Assembly (NCBI RefSeq): GCF_000151315.2
Contig: NW_011887299.1
Span: forward strand, 1,388,885 to 1,452,884
DNA: 64,000 nucleotides
Reading direction: 5' to 3'
Origin: Capsaspora owczarzaki ATCC 30864
Lineage: Eukaryota > Opisthokonta > Filasterea
A program made the translations under genes and the position numbers. The stretch's first letter is position 1. Each line of letters begins with the position of its first letter. The notes beneath the pieces were generated by a model that was not told the origin of the DNA, did not search any database, and saw only the letters and a list, made by a program, of their open reading frames with translations. Positions 27,565-39,625 of this stretch are shown piece by piece.

Positions 27565-27819
27565 NNNNNNNNNNNNNNNNNNNNNNNNNNNNNNNNNNNN
27601 NNNNNNNNNNNNNNNNNNNNNNNNNNNNNNNNNNNNNNNNNNNNNNNNNNNNNNNNNNNNNNNNNNNNNNNNNNNNNNNNNNNNNNNNNNNNNNNNNNNN
27701 NNNNNNNNNNNNNNNNNNNNNNNNNNNNNNNNNNNNNNNNNNNNNNNNNNNNNNNNNNNNNNNNNNNNNNNNNNNNNNNNNNNNNNNNNNNNNNNNNNNN
27801 NNNNNNNNNNNNNNNNNNN
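27565..27819. other. Assembly gap (255 N)
   Basis: Unsequenced bases that probably hide the last exon and stop codon of NDUFA9. The 328 bases after the gap, up to the elongase stop codon, contain poly-A and no recognisable exon. Confidence 0.97.
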
Positions 27820-28147
27820 GCATTAAAAAAAAGTATTGATGTCAACGAATTTCTCGGTCGTTTCAGAGGACCTACAGAGGTACAGAGGTGTGAAGGGTGG
27901 ATGCCAATCCCAAAAAAAAAAAAAAAAAAAAAAAACCAAAAAAAATTCCCGCTGTGAATTCAAACATTCTGGCTTGGATAAAATCTCAACATCAACAATA
28001 CTCAGGAATACAAAGAGCAAGAGAAGCGCGCGGGCAACCTTCATCACCAACAGGCCTTCGTTGCTCGGATCAACAAATGATAACGTTCAAACAACAAAAT
28101 TGAGTAACAGTAGCGTGGCGTGGCGCAAAGCAGCGGCGTCTCTTTTG

Positions 28148-29280
28148 TTATTCGCGCTTCTTGTCCTCGACTTCGTTGCCGGCGGCCGAGGCAGCGACGG
28201 ACTTGGTGGCGGTCGCGGCAGCAGGCTTCTTGCCGTTGCGCTTGCTGTCAAAGCGGCGGAAGAGGTACAAGAAGATGACGTACTGGAGGCAGAGCCATGA
28301 GAAGGATTCGGCGGGGGTCTTGCACGAGTTGTCGGGAATCATGGCGAGACCAACGCAGGCCCACAGAGCAATGCAGCCCATGAACTGGGTGAGCTGGATC
28401 TTGGTAATGTAGGCACCCCACTGGAGGATGGATGAAAAGCGACAATACAAACAAAATACACAAACGGGCGTCAGGAACTTGCACTTTCAAGATTGGCAAA
28501 AACTCGTTATTCTAGCTCGCGTTACCTTGCGGCTAAGACCGAAATCGGCAGCCATGTAGTAAGCGTACATCCAGATGTGGACGAACGCGTTGGTGATGGG
28601 GCCAACCCAGTTGGAGGCACCGGGGAAAATCCAAGCAGCCCAGACGATGGAAGCGGTGATAAAGTGGTGGTAGGCGTGGAGGAAGATGACCTGTGCAGGA
28701 CCAAGAGAAAAAAAAAAGGAAGGTGTCAGACACGGAAATGCGAGAACAAATCCCAAAAAACAACAACAACAAAATAAAAAAAAAAAAAAAAAAAAAAAAA
28801 GTGATGAAAATACATACAGGCTTCTTGCGCAGGACGAGGAGAATGGTGTCAATGTACTCGTAGAACTAGTTGTTGAGGGGGAAGGATGAGTGTTTGTGTT
28901 CCAGTTCAAGAACACAACACCAAAGAGTAAAGAGGTCCAAAACTCACCTTGGACACGTAGAAAATCCAGAACCAGTAGTCGGCGTTCTTGCTGAGCTTGA
29001 GCTCGGGGTCGCAGACAGCGAGCGAGGGATCGAACTGTTGCATGTTGAGTGAGTGAGTGAGTGAAACAACAAGGCCAAAGATTCAACAAACAAGGGTACT
29101 CACGTTGTTCTCCTTCCAGTTCTGGATGACGTCGTAGCCCATGCCAAAGAAGACGTAGGCAGACAGCGCGGTCATGATGACGTTGTGGACGTGGCCCGCC
29201 ATTGTGCAGCGGAGTGCCTCGCGGTTTTTCATGAACGCCTACACAAGTGAGCAACAGTGTGAGTTTATTGATCCGCCTCG

Positions 29281-29315
<35 letters not shown>

Positions 29316-30362
29316 CCAACACACACCCCCAAAATGATTACAGCGAGTTCGAGTGAGACGCCTTCAAGCCATGTCTTGTCCAATCCCAAAATCACCAAAT
29401 CACGTTCACCCCCTTCCATTCACAGTGAGAGCGCATTGCGTGGTAAATAAAAGCTCAATGCTTTCAATCTGACTCCAATGCTGCTCGTTCGCTCGTTCGC
29501 TCCCGTTTGAATGTACATGCGATTTCAATCTGCTTCGCAATGAGCAGTGGTGGGGGCAGAAGTGCTGAATGACCCAACGCACATGAATCATCAAACGCAG
29601 AGACAGACAGACACATGTGGACGGATGCTCAAAATGGCCGGCTTTTGCTATCCATTTCCCGTTGGACTCTCTTTCTTTCTCTTTCTCTCTCTCTCTCTCG
29701 AATGCAACATTCACTTGTGAAATGATGCCGAACAGCGACACATCACATTGCATGAATCTGCCTTTTCTGTCGTCCAACATTGGATAACTGTTGAATGTAT
29801 TTTTGTATGATTTTACGATTTTTTTTTTGATTTTTTTTTTTTTTTTTTTTTTTTGTTGGGGCAAAAAAAAAGCAAAAAATCAGCCGATTACGGAATTTTT
29901 TGGCATGTGCGTCCAACGTGATGAAAAGCGAGCATGATTGAAAGGAAGAGAAAGCGAAGGGAAGGGAAGGGAAGGGAAGGGAAGGAGAGAGAGAGAGAAG
30001 GGGAAGGGAAGAGAAGAGAGGGGAACGAAGGGAAGGAGGATGAAAAGCAAAAGTGAAACGGAACAAAAAGAGCGGCAAAAATAAAAAATAAAAAAAATAA
30101 AAATAAAAAATAAAAAAAAATAATACAAAAACCACGAGACAAAATGTTGACAGTTGATATTCTGTATGGAAAGGACATTGTATGGGGGGAGGGAGGGGGG
30201 AGATTGTATGAAAGGAAGGAAGGGGGAAAGAGATTGGATGATGCGGGAGGGAGAGAGTCGTACCTGGAGTCCTTTGATCACAACGACATAGCCGCCCATC
30301 AGAGCAACCATCGTGGAAAACGAGGCCAGCGGCCACTCGGCGGTCTTCTGCCACTCTGGCAT
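28148..30362 (-). CDS. ELO-family very-long-chain fatty acid elongase
   Basis: Endoplasmic-reticulum 3-ketoacyl-CoA synthase that condenses malonyl-CoA with an acyl-CoA. Six exons: 30362-30264, 29238-29104, 29034-28948, 28865-28818, 28690-28526, 28420-28148; 268 residues, the normal size. Diagnostic residues are present: the KNADYWFWIFYVSK-F-YEYIDT block, LRKKPVIFLHAYHH with the HxxHH histidine box, and WMYAYYMAADFG. Several hydrophobic segments follow. The C-terminus ends KKRE, a dilysine ER-retrieval signal. The first intron is 1 kb and purine/A-rich on the + strand, unlike the others. In my reading it resembles the ELOVL3/6 group more than ELOVL2/5, but substrate length cannot be told from the sequence. 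Divergent from the small ankyrin gene. Confidence 0.92.
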
Positions 30363-30720
30363 TGTGTGTGTGTATGTGTATGAAGAATAAGAAGAAGAAC
30401 AAAGACTGAAAATAAAATAAAAAAATGAAAAGGAGTTGAGGCTACAGTGGATTGAGAGTGAATCTGAGAGATTGAGTTTGAGTGAGGGAGCACCCATTGA
30501 ATTGAATTGCATGAGCTGCATTTGTGTGCTTGCTGCTCGACCGACATGACATGCCGATACTGATTCAACTTCAACATGAAATCCAAGCATTGCTGCCAAA
30601 AGCACGGATTTGTTTCTAGGCTGAATCTGGCATTGTAGATCTCTGGGGGTACATTTTAGGAAGTCTTCATCTCTCGCCCAAGTTCAAGTTTGGCCACTCA
30701 CTCGTCATTTTGACACCAAA
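30363..30720. promoter_or_regulatory. Divergent intergenic region, elongase / ankyrin gene
   Basis: 358 bases between divergent starts, with GAATAAGAAGAAG-type purine tracts on the elongase side. Likely holds both promoters; no motif I can name. Confidence 0.45.
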
Positions 30721-31380
30721 ATGAGCTTCTGGTCCTCGGAATCGCTGTCGGAAGCAACCAAGTTCCGCGAGCGGATTGCCGCCGAGGGGACTGGCTGGAT
30801 CAACGCCGCGCGGGGCAAGACACCGCTCATGCGGCTGTGCAAGTGCGACACGTATCTCGACGTCGATGCCATCGAAGTGCTCGTCGAGAACGGCGCAGAT
30901 TGTGTTGCAATGGACGACTATGGCGACACGCCGCTGCTGACAATGATCCAGCGCTTTGACGACGGGCGGCCAGACCTCGTCGCCAGCAACCTCAAGGTCG
31001 TCAAGTGCATGATTGAGAAGGGCAACGCGCCACTCCAGCGGCCCGAGGACAACCCGGACACGGTCGGGCCGCTCTTTGTCGCCGCAGAGTACGGGCGCAC
31101 CGAGATCATGGCCTACCTCATCCAGCGCGGCGCGAACGTCGATGCCCCAGAGTTCAAGGCAGAGTGCGCAGAAGACCTCGAAGTCCCGCCAAAGTGCACT
31201 CCGCTGCACGGCGCCGTCGAGCAGGAGCAGCTCGAGTCGGTCAAGGTGCTCATCGCAGCGGGCGCAAAGCTCAACGAGAAGGACAAGGAAGGCAGAACGC
31301 CCCTCGCCATCGCACTCTCACGCAGGCATGCCGCCGAGATTGCCCAAGTCCTGCGCGCGGCCGGGGCGCTCGAGAATTGA
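30721..31380 (+). CDS. Small ankyrin-repeat protein
   Basis: Single-exon protein of 219 residues made almost wholly of ankyrin repeats, about five to six. Recognisable repeat cores: GKTPLMRLCKCDTYLDVDAI, GDTPLLTMIQRF, GPLFVAAEYGRTEIMAYLI, CTPLHGAVEQEQLESVKVLI and GRTPLAIALSRRHAAEIAQV. There is no other domain, signal peptide or membrane segment, so it is probably a cytosolic adaptor. The start at 30721 follows a non-coding leader and no earlier in-frame Met exists. It is one of the few intronless genes in the window. Confidence 0.88.
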   Translation: MSFWSSESLSEATKFRERIAAEGTGWINAARGKTPLMRLCKCDTYLDVDAIEVLVENGADCVAMDDYGDTPLLTMIQRFDDGRPDLVASNLKVVKCMIEKGNAPLQRPEDNPDTVGPLFVAAEYGRTEIMAYLIQRGANVDAPEFKAECAEDLEVPPKCTPLHGAVEQEQLESVKVLIAAGAKLNEKDKEGRTPLAIALSRRHAAEIAQVLRAAGALEN

Positions 31381-31901
31381 ACAAAACATGAGACTTTTTT
31401 TGCTCCTGTGGGAGATGCGCAAAGCAAGCATTGTTTTCAGCTTCTCGATGCTCATACCTCAGGGGAGTTGAATGCTGCCCCTCATCATGAGACTCTGCTG
31501 TGATGCTGTTCAGCACCCGGCGTCTCTGTTCGCTTCCTGTTCGCTTCCTGTTTGTTTCTTTCGCTTTTGAGTTTTTCGCCCTGCTTGTGCCTGACGGTTT
31601 CATGGTTTTTTGTTTCTTTTTTCAGCCAGGGATGCGCTCTTCTCGCCATGATGCTTCCATTGGGATTTGTCTCTTCTTTGGAGCAGAACCGCGAGAAAGC
31701 ATTCTCAGGATACATGTATCAGTTTGGTTCAGTTTCAGTGAAGTGGGTGTTGTCCCCAGTTTCTGTTGCGCTCCATTGTATTTAATGCAACATCCACTCC
31801 AACAAACCCCTCCCCCGATTCAATCCACCACACAATGTTAGATCTACTCTACATTGGATTTTATTCAAGGTACCAGTCCCAGTTTGCCTTACCATTCAAT
31901 C
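31381..31901. other. Intergenic between ankyrin and LYRM7 genes
   Basis: 521 bases, T-rich, tandem-oriented neighbours. Contains GTTCGCTTCCTGTTCGCTTCCTG near 31527, a 13-base direct repeat. No coding signal. Confidence 0.5.
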
Positions 31902-32876
31902 ATGGCTCAGCGAGCAGCAGCATTGGGTGCCTTCCGAACAGTCGTCCGCGCGTCCGAGCGCTGCTTCACCGGCGACAAAGTTGCATTGACTGGTGCGTAT
32001 CTTGTCCTCGGGGCTTTGGCTTTGGCTTGGGGACTTGGGGGACTTGGGGACTGGACTGGCGTCGGAGCTCAGCACACATGCTTTGACAAGACGAACCACA
32101 GCCACGACCCCCCCCCCTCCTCCATCATTGAAGACGACATGCCTTGGCTAACGTGACTCTGGCGGGTTTTGTCGTGTTGGTAGAGGCCAAGAAGCGCATC
32201 CGGAGCGAGTTTGCCAGTCGCAAAAACGAAGTCGACCCGGCAGCCATCACTGCTGTAAGTTCGCAGTCAGAATAGGAGAGAGGGGTAGAATATATAAGCA
32301 AAATAAAAAAAAGAGCTCGCGAAAGAAACGGGGACGGGAAGGGAAAAAGAGCTGAGAAACTGAGAAACTGAGAAACTCTGAGCAATGAAGAGGTCGAAGA
32401 AGCAGCTCCAGAATCACACTGCTTGTCGCTCACTCGATGGCGGTCTGTTATTTCCGGGCAGAGCATCAAAATGGCGACCGACACGGCGCTGTTTCTGGAC
32501 AAGTATGTTGTGCAAGGTGCCAAGCGCGAGCAAAAGGATCAGACATTCGGTAACGTTGTGCCTTCCAAACTACTGTTGATGCTGTGTATTGTTTTGCTGC
32601 TGCTGCTGCTGCTGCCGCTGGGTGTTGATTCAATGTGTGGGTTACGCGAGGCATGCGTTTTTCGCTACAGTCCTCTGATGAGGTTGAATCGCCTCGCTGA
32701 CAATCTGCCCCCCCCCATTGTGTATGTGTGTGTGTTTGCTAGAACTTCGCATTCGAGACACCACGCAACTTGACACAAACCCGCCAGTCAAGTGCAAGAA
32801 TGGCGACAAGAACGCGACGCCATCGCCCGCCCCGCAAGGTCCCTCTCCCTGCTCGTCTGCACCGCGGCCATTCTAA
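31902..32876 (+). CDS. LYRM7: Complex III assembly factor LYRM7/MZM1
   Basis: Mitochondrial matrix LYR-motif chaperone that stabilises the Rieske iron-sulphur protein before it joins the bc1 complex. Exons: 31902-31992, 32184-32254, 32462-32549, 32743-32876, phases 1/0/1, 127 residues. The order matches the family: ALGAFRTVVRASERCFTGDK, EAKKRIRSEFASRKNEVDP, TALFLDKYVVQGAKREQ and LRIRDTTQLDTN. The usual L-Y-R tripeptide near the start is AFR here, as in other Mzm1 proteins where it is degenerate. The C-terminal tail is Pro/Ser-rich and unrelated to the human one. Small size and weak motif make it easy to miss. Confidence 0.82.
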
Positions 32877-33312
32877 ACCAAGAATGCCCCCCCCTTCCTC
32901 TTTGTCATGCGCGTTGGCGGCTTTTGTGATTTGGATGCCGCGACATGGCAGCTTGTACTTCTTCCCCAATCCAAATACAATTGTTCAATGAAACGTAGTT
33001 TGCCATTAGCCAACCCATTCCAGCGCAATGTTCCGAGCTACATGTCCATTCGCCCTGCACACTGCATGCTCCGTGTCGCCTGATCTTCCTTCCAAGGGCT
33101 CCAAGGCCAGTACAGCACAAACCGTTGACACGCTCATGTTTCCGATCATTTCACTGCAATGCTCACTTTTTTTTTTTTTTTTTGTGGTTTGTTTCTATTC
33201 TTGTTTTCACATTTCTCAGTCATTGTTTATTTATTTATCTCTATTCTCAGACGCACACACACACACACACACACTCTCTCTCTCTCTCTCTCTCTCTTTG
33301 CACAATAGCGCG
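32877..33312. other. Intergenic and 5' leader of cytochrome b5-domain gene
   Basis: 436 bases without coding signal. The last 150 are T-rich with (AC)n at 33249-33273 and (CT)n at 33274-33298, typical of 5' leaders in this window. Confidence 0.6.
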
Positions 33313-34548
33313 ATGGGCGACGACGTGCTCCTTCTCCCGTCGTCGTCGTCCTCGCCATCCCATCCACCACCAGCACGCTCGCTGCATCTTCTTGCTGTCG
33401 AGACGGGTGGTGCGGGCGTCCTTGTGAGTGGTGCTGGTGCAGGTGAGCCGTCGCCGCATCCGCTCTCGTTCAGCGCGCACCACCCACCACGCAGCGGCTC
33501 ATCCGCCAGCATCAGCAGCAGCAGCAGCAGCGGCATCAGCGTCAGTGCAGCGTCGTCCAGTCCCAGCGCAGGTCACTCTGCAGCGGCTGGCGAGCGACGA
33601 CCGTCTGCTGCTGCTGCTGCGTCGACACTCTCGCTCGATCCGAGTCCACGCGTCGCACGGAGCAGAAGCGATCTGAGCTACCAGCCGCCAGCACTCGCAT
33701 TGACGCCAGGAGGAGCCCCGGCTGCGCAGAGTGGTGGTCGAGGCAGGACGGGCACGAGCCCAGCAGCAGCTCCAGTCAATGGGACTGCATTCAACTGGAC
33801 GACGACTGCCAGTGCTACAACCACTGTTACTACTACTACAGATGATGCTGCTGATGCTGGTGCTCTGGTGAGGAGGGCGAGCCAGCACGCTCATCCGCCG
33901 CGGCGGTCGGTCAGCGTCGCGACCCAAACGCCGTCCCCGCCGCCAAGTTCGCCGCCTCTCGCAGCCGCAGCTGCAGCCGCAGCCACCACCGGTGGAGCGA
34001 GCCGTGATGTGGGAGCATTGTCACAGCCATTATCGCAGACTCTTCTGGCGACAAGTCATCACGCACCAAGCACGCCTGCGACCTCATCGGCCAACAATCC
34101 GCCTCTGCAACCGCTGGCTCCGATCGAAATCTGGGGGCGCACTCCAGATGGCAGGTATACCCGAGATCAAGTCGCACAGCACAACTCGCGCGAGTCGTGT
34201 TGGCTTGTTGTCCGAGGTGTGGTCTACGACGTGACCGATTTCTTGAAGGTCTGTTACGCTTTGTCGCTCTTGCCCTATTGACTCAGTACACTGGAACCAT
34301 TGCGTATTGAGCTGTGAATGACTCCCAGGCATTGGTTTGTTATTCATACCTCGCACTCACTCGCTGCATGTTGCTTTTGAATCCAACAGTTCCACCCGGC
34401 TGGCGCGAACGCCATTCTGCGCCACGCCGGCCAAGATGCAACCGTCGATTTCGACTTTCACGACGGCCATTCCCAAAAGCTGTGGAAAAAGTACATTATT
34501 GGCAAACTGGTAGCATCAGAGCAGCCGAGCTCGTGCCTCATCTCGTGA
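33313..34548 (+). CDS. Cytochrome b5-like heme-binding domain protein
   Basis: About 280 residues of Ser/Ala/Pro/Thr-rich disordered chain followed by a C-terminal cytochrome b5 domain: YTRDQVAQHNSRESCWLVV, GVVYDVTDFLKFHPAGANAI, LRHAGQDATVDFDFHDGHS. The first axial histidine lies in HPAG (family HPGG); the second is in the FHDGHS region. Exons 33313-34248 and 34390-34548, phase 0. No membrane anchor or reductase domain. A different 3' end is possible: splicing from 34509 (GGCAAACTG before GTAGCA) to 34585 would add a Thr-tract exon ending at 34812 with protein-like sequence SASLKPITRDNTRNKPTAAP. RNA data would be needed to choose. Its electron partner is unknown. Confidence 0.75.
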
Positions 34549-34603
34549 GCCTTCTGCGTTTGTTTGGACGCTATTGCCTCAAAGTCGTCTTCGTATCGAA
34601 CAA

Positions 34604-34659
34604 TCACCACCACCACCACCACCACCACCACCACCACCACGACGACGACGACGACGACA
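34604..34659. repeat. (CAC)n-(GAC)n trinucleotide run
   Basis: About 37 bases of CAC followed by 19 of GAC. Either 3' flank of the cytochrome b5-domain gene or, in the alternative model, a coding Thr tract. The rest of 34549-35222 has a 19-base poly-T at about 34868 and no other signal. Confidence 0.9.
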
Positions 34660-35222
34660 AGCGCTTCACTCAAACCCATAACACGAGACAATACGCGGAA
34701 CAAACCGACTGCGGCGCCTTACCAGCATCCACCATCTGCTGCAAACGTCGAGTGTGTGCTCAGCGATCGCTCTGGAATCACTCAGCGAGGGGGGCATTTC
34801 TACAACCAGTGATGCTGTGTATGCCTTCCTCGTAGAGCGAGACCTCGATCCTTTGCAACGAACGATTGTTTTTTTTTTTTTTTTTTTTGCTGCGATGCGT
34901 GACTCGGCAAGTTCCCCGCTTCAAAATCGCAAAACCCACCCACCAACATTCCCGGCGTACCACAGCCTCCCCAACCCTCACTTAGTTAACACGCGCAACT
35001 GGTTATTTTTCTTCCTTTGTGATGTAACTCGTGCGCTCATCGTGTAATTCTAGTTAAAAAAAAAACCCCGTAGTTCAGTTTCTGACAGGTTCAGCTCGAA
35101 AACCATCATGACGAAAATGGATGCAATGTTGCAGGTGAAAGCGAGAAGCAAAACAAATCCTAAAACGCGGATAGAATTGCCAACTACATCGGGCACACAT
35201 GGAAAAACGAAGAATCGATCGC

Positions 35223-38200
35223 TTAGAACGGCAAATTCAGACCCAAATCTTGCCGCGCAAGCTCGAGCAACAGCGGATCGTCGAAATACTTGGTAATGCT
35301 AACATCATCACTCAGACCCTATGGGGGGGGGGTGGACAAGGCAATAATAAACACAAACCACAAAGTCAGTACAGACGAGAACCCAAGCCAATCCAAGGAA
35401 CCCAACAGAAAACAAACACACCTTGCGCCTGCGTGTCTTGACCATGTATTCACGCGCGAGATGAGCAGCGGGCTGTGGTTCGAGTGGCTTAAGATAAATG
35501 CTCTTGTCCAGCGGATCGCCAGGAACGACCTACAAACCAAGAATAAAGGGGGGGAGGGTCGTTGAGTTGAGAACTCCCAACAACCAACAAGGACTCGAGA
35601 TGTGTTAGCGACAAGTTGCATTCGACTTACCTGCCAGTGGTCAAACGTAGTCATGCAGAAGGCCTGGCCTTGGGTGTGGATGCGCAGATCGGTCTCAAAA
35701 CCAAACGAGTCCATCACAGGCAAGTAGCCCTTGAGCGTGTACAGCGGGGAGCCAGCCTTGGGTGTCTCGGACGTGAGATGGCCTCTGACAGGGTTGAATT
35801 CCATAAAAGTGAGCCAAAAAACAAGACAACAAGCAGAAAGAGGTCCCAAAGGAAACGAAACCAAGACAACCAAGCCGCCAAAAGCCACCAAAAGCAAAGA
35901 AAAAAAACCACTGCTCCGCGCTCTCACCTTCGACGAGCGAGAACAGTGTAGATGGCAGAGACGCAGTCGGCCGGTGCTTGAATCTCGACCAGGAAGTGAG
36001 GCTCAAGGAGACGAGGAGTGGCGAGAAGGAAAGACGAGTAGGTGACGCGGCGTGCAGTCGGGATGACAAAGCCACCACCTCGAGAAGGCGCGTCGTGAGC
36101 AATGGTCGCATCCAGCACGCGGAACTTTACACCGCGGATGGGTTCGTCACAGAGCGGGCCCTCGCGGGCGCCCCATTGGAAACCTTGAACAACCGAGTCA
36201 CGAATGGTGCCCAGCAGCTTTTTGTCGACCTCAGACGGCAGCTACTCGTAAAGCAAGTGAGTCAAAAAAAACAGTGAAGCAAAAGAGCAGTACCGTCAGT
36301 GGGGGCATGAATTAACAATGACAATGAGAGTCCAGATGACTCGACCAATGGGGGACAAAAGAAAAAAAAAAAGTCTCACCGTATCATCCAGCAAAACGTT
36401 CGGCCCGTTTTGGTCGGGACCAAAGGCCCAGACGGAACGAGCTGCTAGAATATCCCAGCTGTACTTGTGCTGCAAATAGTCGCCAACCTGTTTCTTGGTC
36501 ATTGACAGTGACACGACTTCGCTCTCAATGTCCTCGGCAAGGCCCTTATCCAAGGGCTCGGCAATCATTGTGAGCTTGTTCTTCTTGTTGGGGGTTTCAG
36601 CAACACACTTGATCGAAGATGTCTCTACGACTGTCTCGGCAAAGCTGACGACGGGATCGGAAACCTGAGCGCGTGACAAGAGGGGGGCAGACGACCGGGT
36701 CAGGATGACCATTCCGCCTCAAAGACCTCAATACACCTCAAACACCTCGATACACCTCAAACACCTCGATACACCTCGATACACCTCGACACACCTCGAC
36801 ACACCTCGACACACCTCGACCAAAAAAAACCACCTCCCATACATACCTTCAAATCAACCTCGGAAAACACCTTGCGGACGTCATGGAGGGCACAGTCCAT
36901 GTACAGCTCGCCGGTACCAATGACGACGTGCTCTCCGCTTTCCTCGGCACGGGTAATCAGCTGCGGGTAGCTCTTGCTGGCCTTGCGAAGACCTTCAATC
37001 ATCTTGGGAAGCTCAGAAGGGTTGACGGGCTCGATGGCGACCTTCACCACGGACGGGGCGCCAAACCGCAACGATCGGAAGATGCGAGCGCGTGGGTTGT
37101 TGAGGCCAGTGATGGTGGCGGTCTTGGCAATGCTGGCATCGATGCCTTGGATCAATACGATGGAGCCGGCGGACGCAGATTGGACGGGCACACGGTACCG
37201 TGCTTCGCTGATAAAGAGCCCGTTGACGGTGGCCTTTTTGCTGTCTTCGGGGTCTTCGAGCGAGTACGAATCGCCGAGCACCTCGACAGATTGGCCAGTA
37301 GAGATAGTGCCGCTAAATACACGACCGAGCGCGTCAAAGGTGGTCGAGTCTTCAGAGAGAATGAGCTTGGTGATCTGGATCATGAGCGGGCCCTCGGGGT
37401 CGCACGAGAGCAACGATTGCACCAGCTCAGCGTTGCTAAACTTGTGGTTGGCACCAGCGCGGGCACGCGACGATGCACTCTTAAAGGAGCGAGCATGACC
37501 GTCGTCCTCTTCGTCTTCGTCAATGCCGAGCGGGCCAGAGTAAATGAGAGGGATGCGAGCGCGGGCAGCCTGGATGGGCGAAGGAATGTGTGCAATGCAC
37601 ATGTCGACCAAGCAGCTTGCCTTGCCAAACAACCGACTGCACGCAATCTTGAGCAAGGGGCGCACGTTCATGCGGAGCTCGGTGTTGGAAACACGCACAC
37701 CAAGCTCCTGCAAGACGACAGGAAGGGTGGTCTCAGTGTCACCAACCACCTGTGCAAACAATTTGTACAATGGATCCATAACGAAAGCAACAAAGGAGCG
37801 TTGCATGGTCGAGTTTTGGGATTTGGCGTGGAAGGAACGCGTGGCAGGGTCGTAGAACGAGTTGCCCCAGAGTCGCTTGGCCAGCTCCTTGGCATCAAAG
37901 CCCTGACCATGCAACTTTGCGTACAAATCTGCAAAGGACTGGACAGTGAAGAGCACGCCATATCGCGAGCTGGCAAACATGACGTTGCCACGCAGAGGCG
38001 AAACGAGCATTTCACCAATCTGTTGCTCAAGCGTCTTGCTCGCTGCTGCTGCTGCTGCTGGTGCTGCTGCTGCATTGTTGCCATCGACCACCTTGCGCGA
38101 GGCGGGCTGGACGGCGGTGAGTGTTTGCAGCGCAATCGAGCCGATCAACGAGTTGACTTCGTCGATGGTGTGCTTGAGCTTGTGGTAGGCGTCCATCGGA

Positions 38201-38329
38201 GGGAGCTTGAGTTCCAGCACCAGGCGATCAATCTTGTTCACGCACAGAGTGATGGGAAGGCGCTCTTGCACGGCATGTCGCAAAAGCCGTTCCGTCTGGA
38301 GCATGACCTGTGGAGAGTGATGCGAAAGA

Positions 38330-38373
<44 letters not shown>

Positions 38374-39625
38374 GAGAGGGGATACAAGTGAGATTCAACG
38401 CCCCTTGCTCGCGTTTGAACAAACCAGCAACCAACAAAATCGCCCAGTGTCACGTACACCCTCCACGGCATCGACGACGAGAAGAACACCGTCAGCAAGA
38501 CGCATGGCGGCAACAGCCTCGTCGTAAAAGTTGGCGTGTCCTGGAGTGTCAATCAGGTGGAGGAGGTATGATTTGCCCTTGCTGTTTGGCATGACGAGCG
38601 ACATTGGCGTGGATTTGATGCTCAACCCGCGCTGCTGCTCGAGATAAAGCGTGTCTGTGTATCGCACATCCTGCTCGTCGTTCCATTCAACGCCGTGCGT
38701 CGGCTCAATCAGGCGGTCAAACAAGGTGGTCTTGCCGTGATGCAGGTGGCCAATCACTGCCACGTTGCGCACAAACTCTGGCTTGGACGCGAGCTCTGCC
38801 ATAAACCTGCAGGAGCACGCACCCGAGTCGAAAGCACACAGTCGAATGGGGATTGAGGATGAGTGTACAACAACGACGATGAGAACACGTCTTTTCCACC
38901 ATCACAAATCACATCCGCCGCCTCCTCCTCCTCCTCCCCCCCCCCGCTTTGTAACACGATAACGCACGTCTTGTTGTAGGACGTGAATGGCAGGTCGCTC
39001 TCCATCACGACGACCTGCTTCTTGCGGATTGGCGCGACAATGGGCTCAGAGAGCGCCTGCGTGTCCTCCTCCTGCACGATCGTCTCGACGTCCGGGCCGT
39101 AGATCTCGCTCGCCGATGGGTAGTACTTTTTGTCCTCGTGCAGCACGATCGCAGTCGTGATTGCTGTCGGAAGAACGTCAGAAGCACAAGAAGAAGGAAA
39201 AAGGCGCCAAAAAGTGAGCGATCGCAAAAAAAAAAAAAAAAAAAAAAGCTCGAGCAAAACGCCCCAGCTCAGTGCCCCCCCCCCAAGCAGCAACCAGGCT
39301 GCGACGCTTTCAACAACGCGGGATGTAGCATACGGCGATCGGTGGCCATGGGCTGCGGGGCGTCGGCGTCGTCCGTCTCGAGATAGTCGCGTGGACGTCG
39401 TTGCTGATCCGCCTCGTCGTCCTCCTCCCAGCCGCGGACGTCCGTGCCGCGCATCTGGATGACACGCGCATTGCTGTCGTCGTCGTCGCCATCGTCGTAG
39501 CCAGAGGTGCCAGCAGAGGCAGCGCCGTGGTACTGGAAGCCGGTCGGCGCGCCGTTCTGATCGTCCTCGTCGTCCAGCTCGGGGCCAACGTAGTTGCCGA
39601 ACTCGTCGTAGAGCGACTCTTCCAT
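35223..39625 (-). CDS. EFTUD2: U5 snRNP 116-kDa GTPase (Snu114)
   Basis: EF-2-like GTPase of the U5 snRNP that controls spliceosome activation and disassembly with Brr2 and Prp8. Nine exons: 39625-39334, 39163-38968, 38806-38458, 38307-36847, 36664-36380, 36241-35928, 35784-35631, 35529-35422, 35318-35223; phases agree, 1,084 residues against 972 in human. Starts [17 protein letters not shown] as in the family, then a Ser/Asp-rich acidic tail, [21 protein letters not shown]1 motif [14 protein letters not shown] and NKID. Domain IV/V carry [46 protein letters not shown] and the C-terminal [20 protein letters not shown]. Extra length comes from Ala-rich (about [13 protein letters not shown]) and acidic inserts. 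Confidence 0.96.
36715..36822. repeat. Minisatellite of ACACCTCGA/CA units
   Basis: About ten imperfect 10-base copies of ACACCTCGAT / ACACCTCAA / ACACCTCGAC in the fourth intron of EFTUD2. Adjacent copies of the same variant cluster, indicating growth by slippage. Confidence 0.9.

Noticed and set aside
36883-38391. Long + strand open frame (about 500 residues)
   Set aside because: Antisense to the main EFTUD2 exon and ends in a GA microsatellite; no domain.
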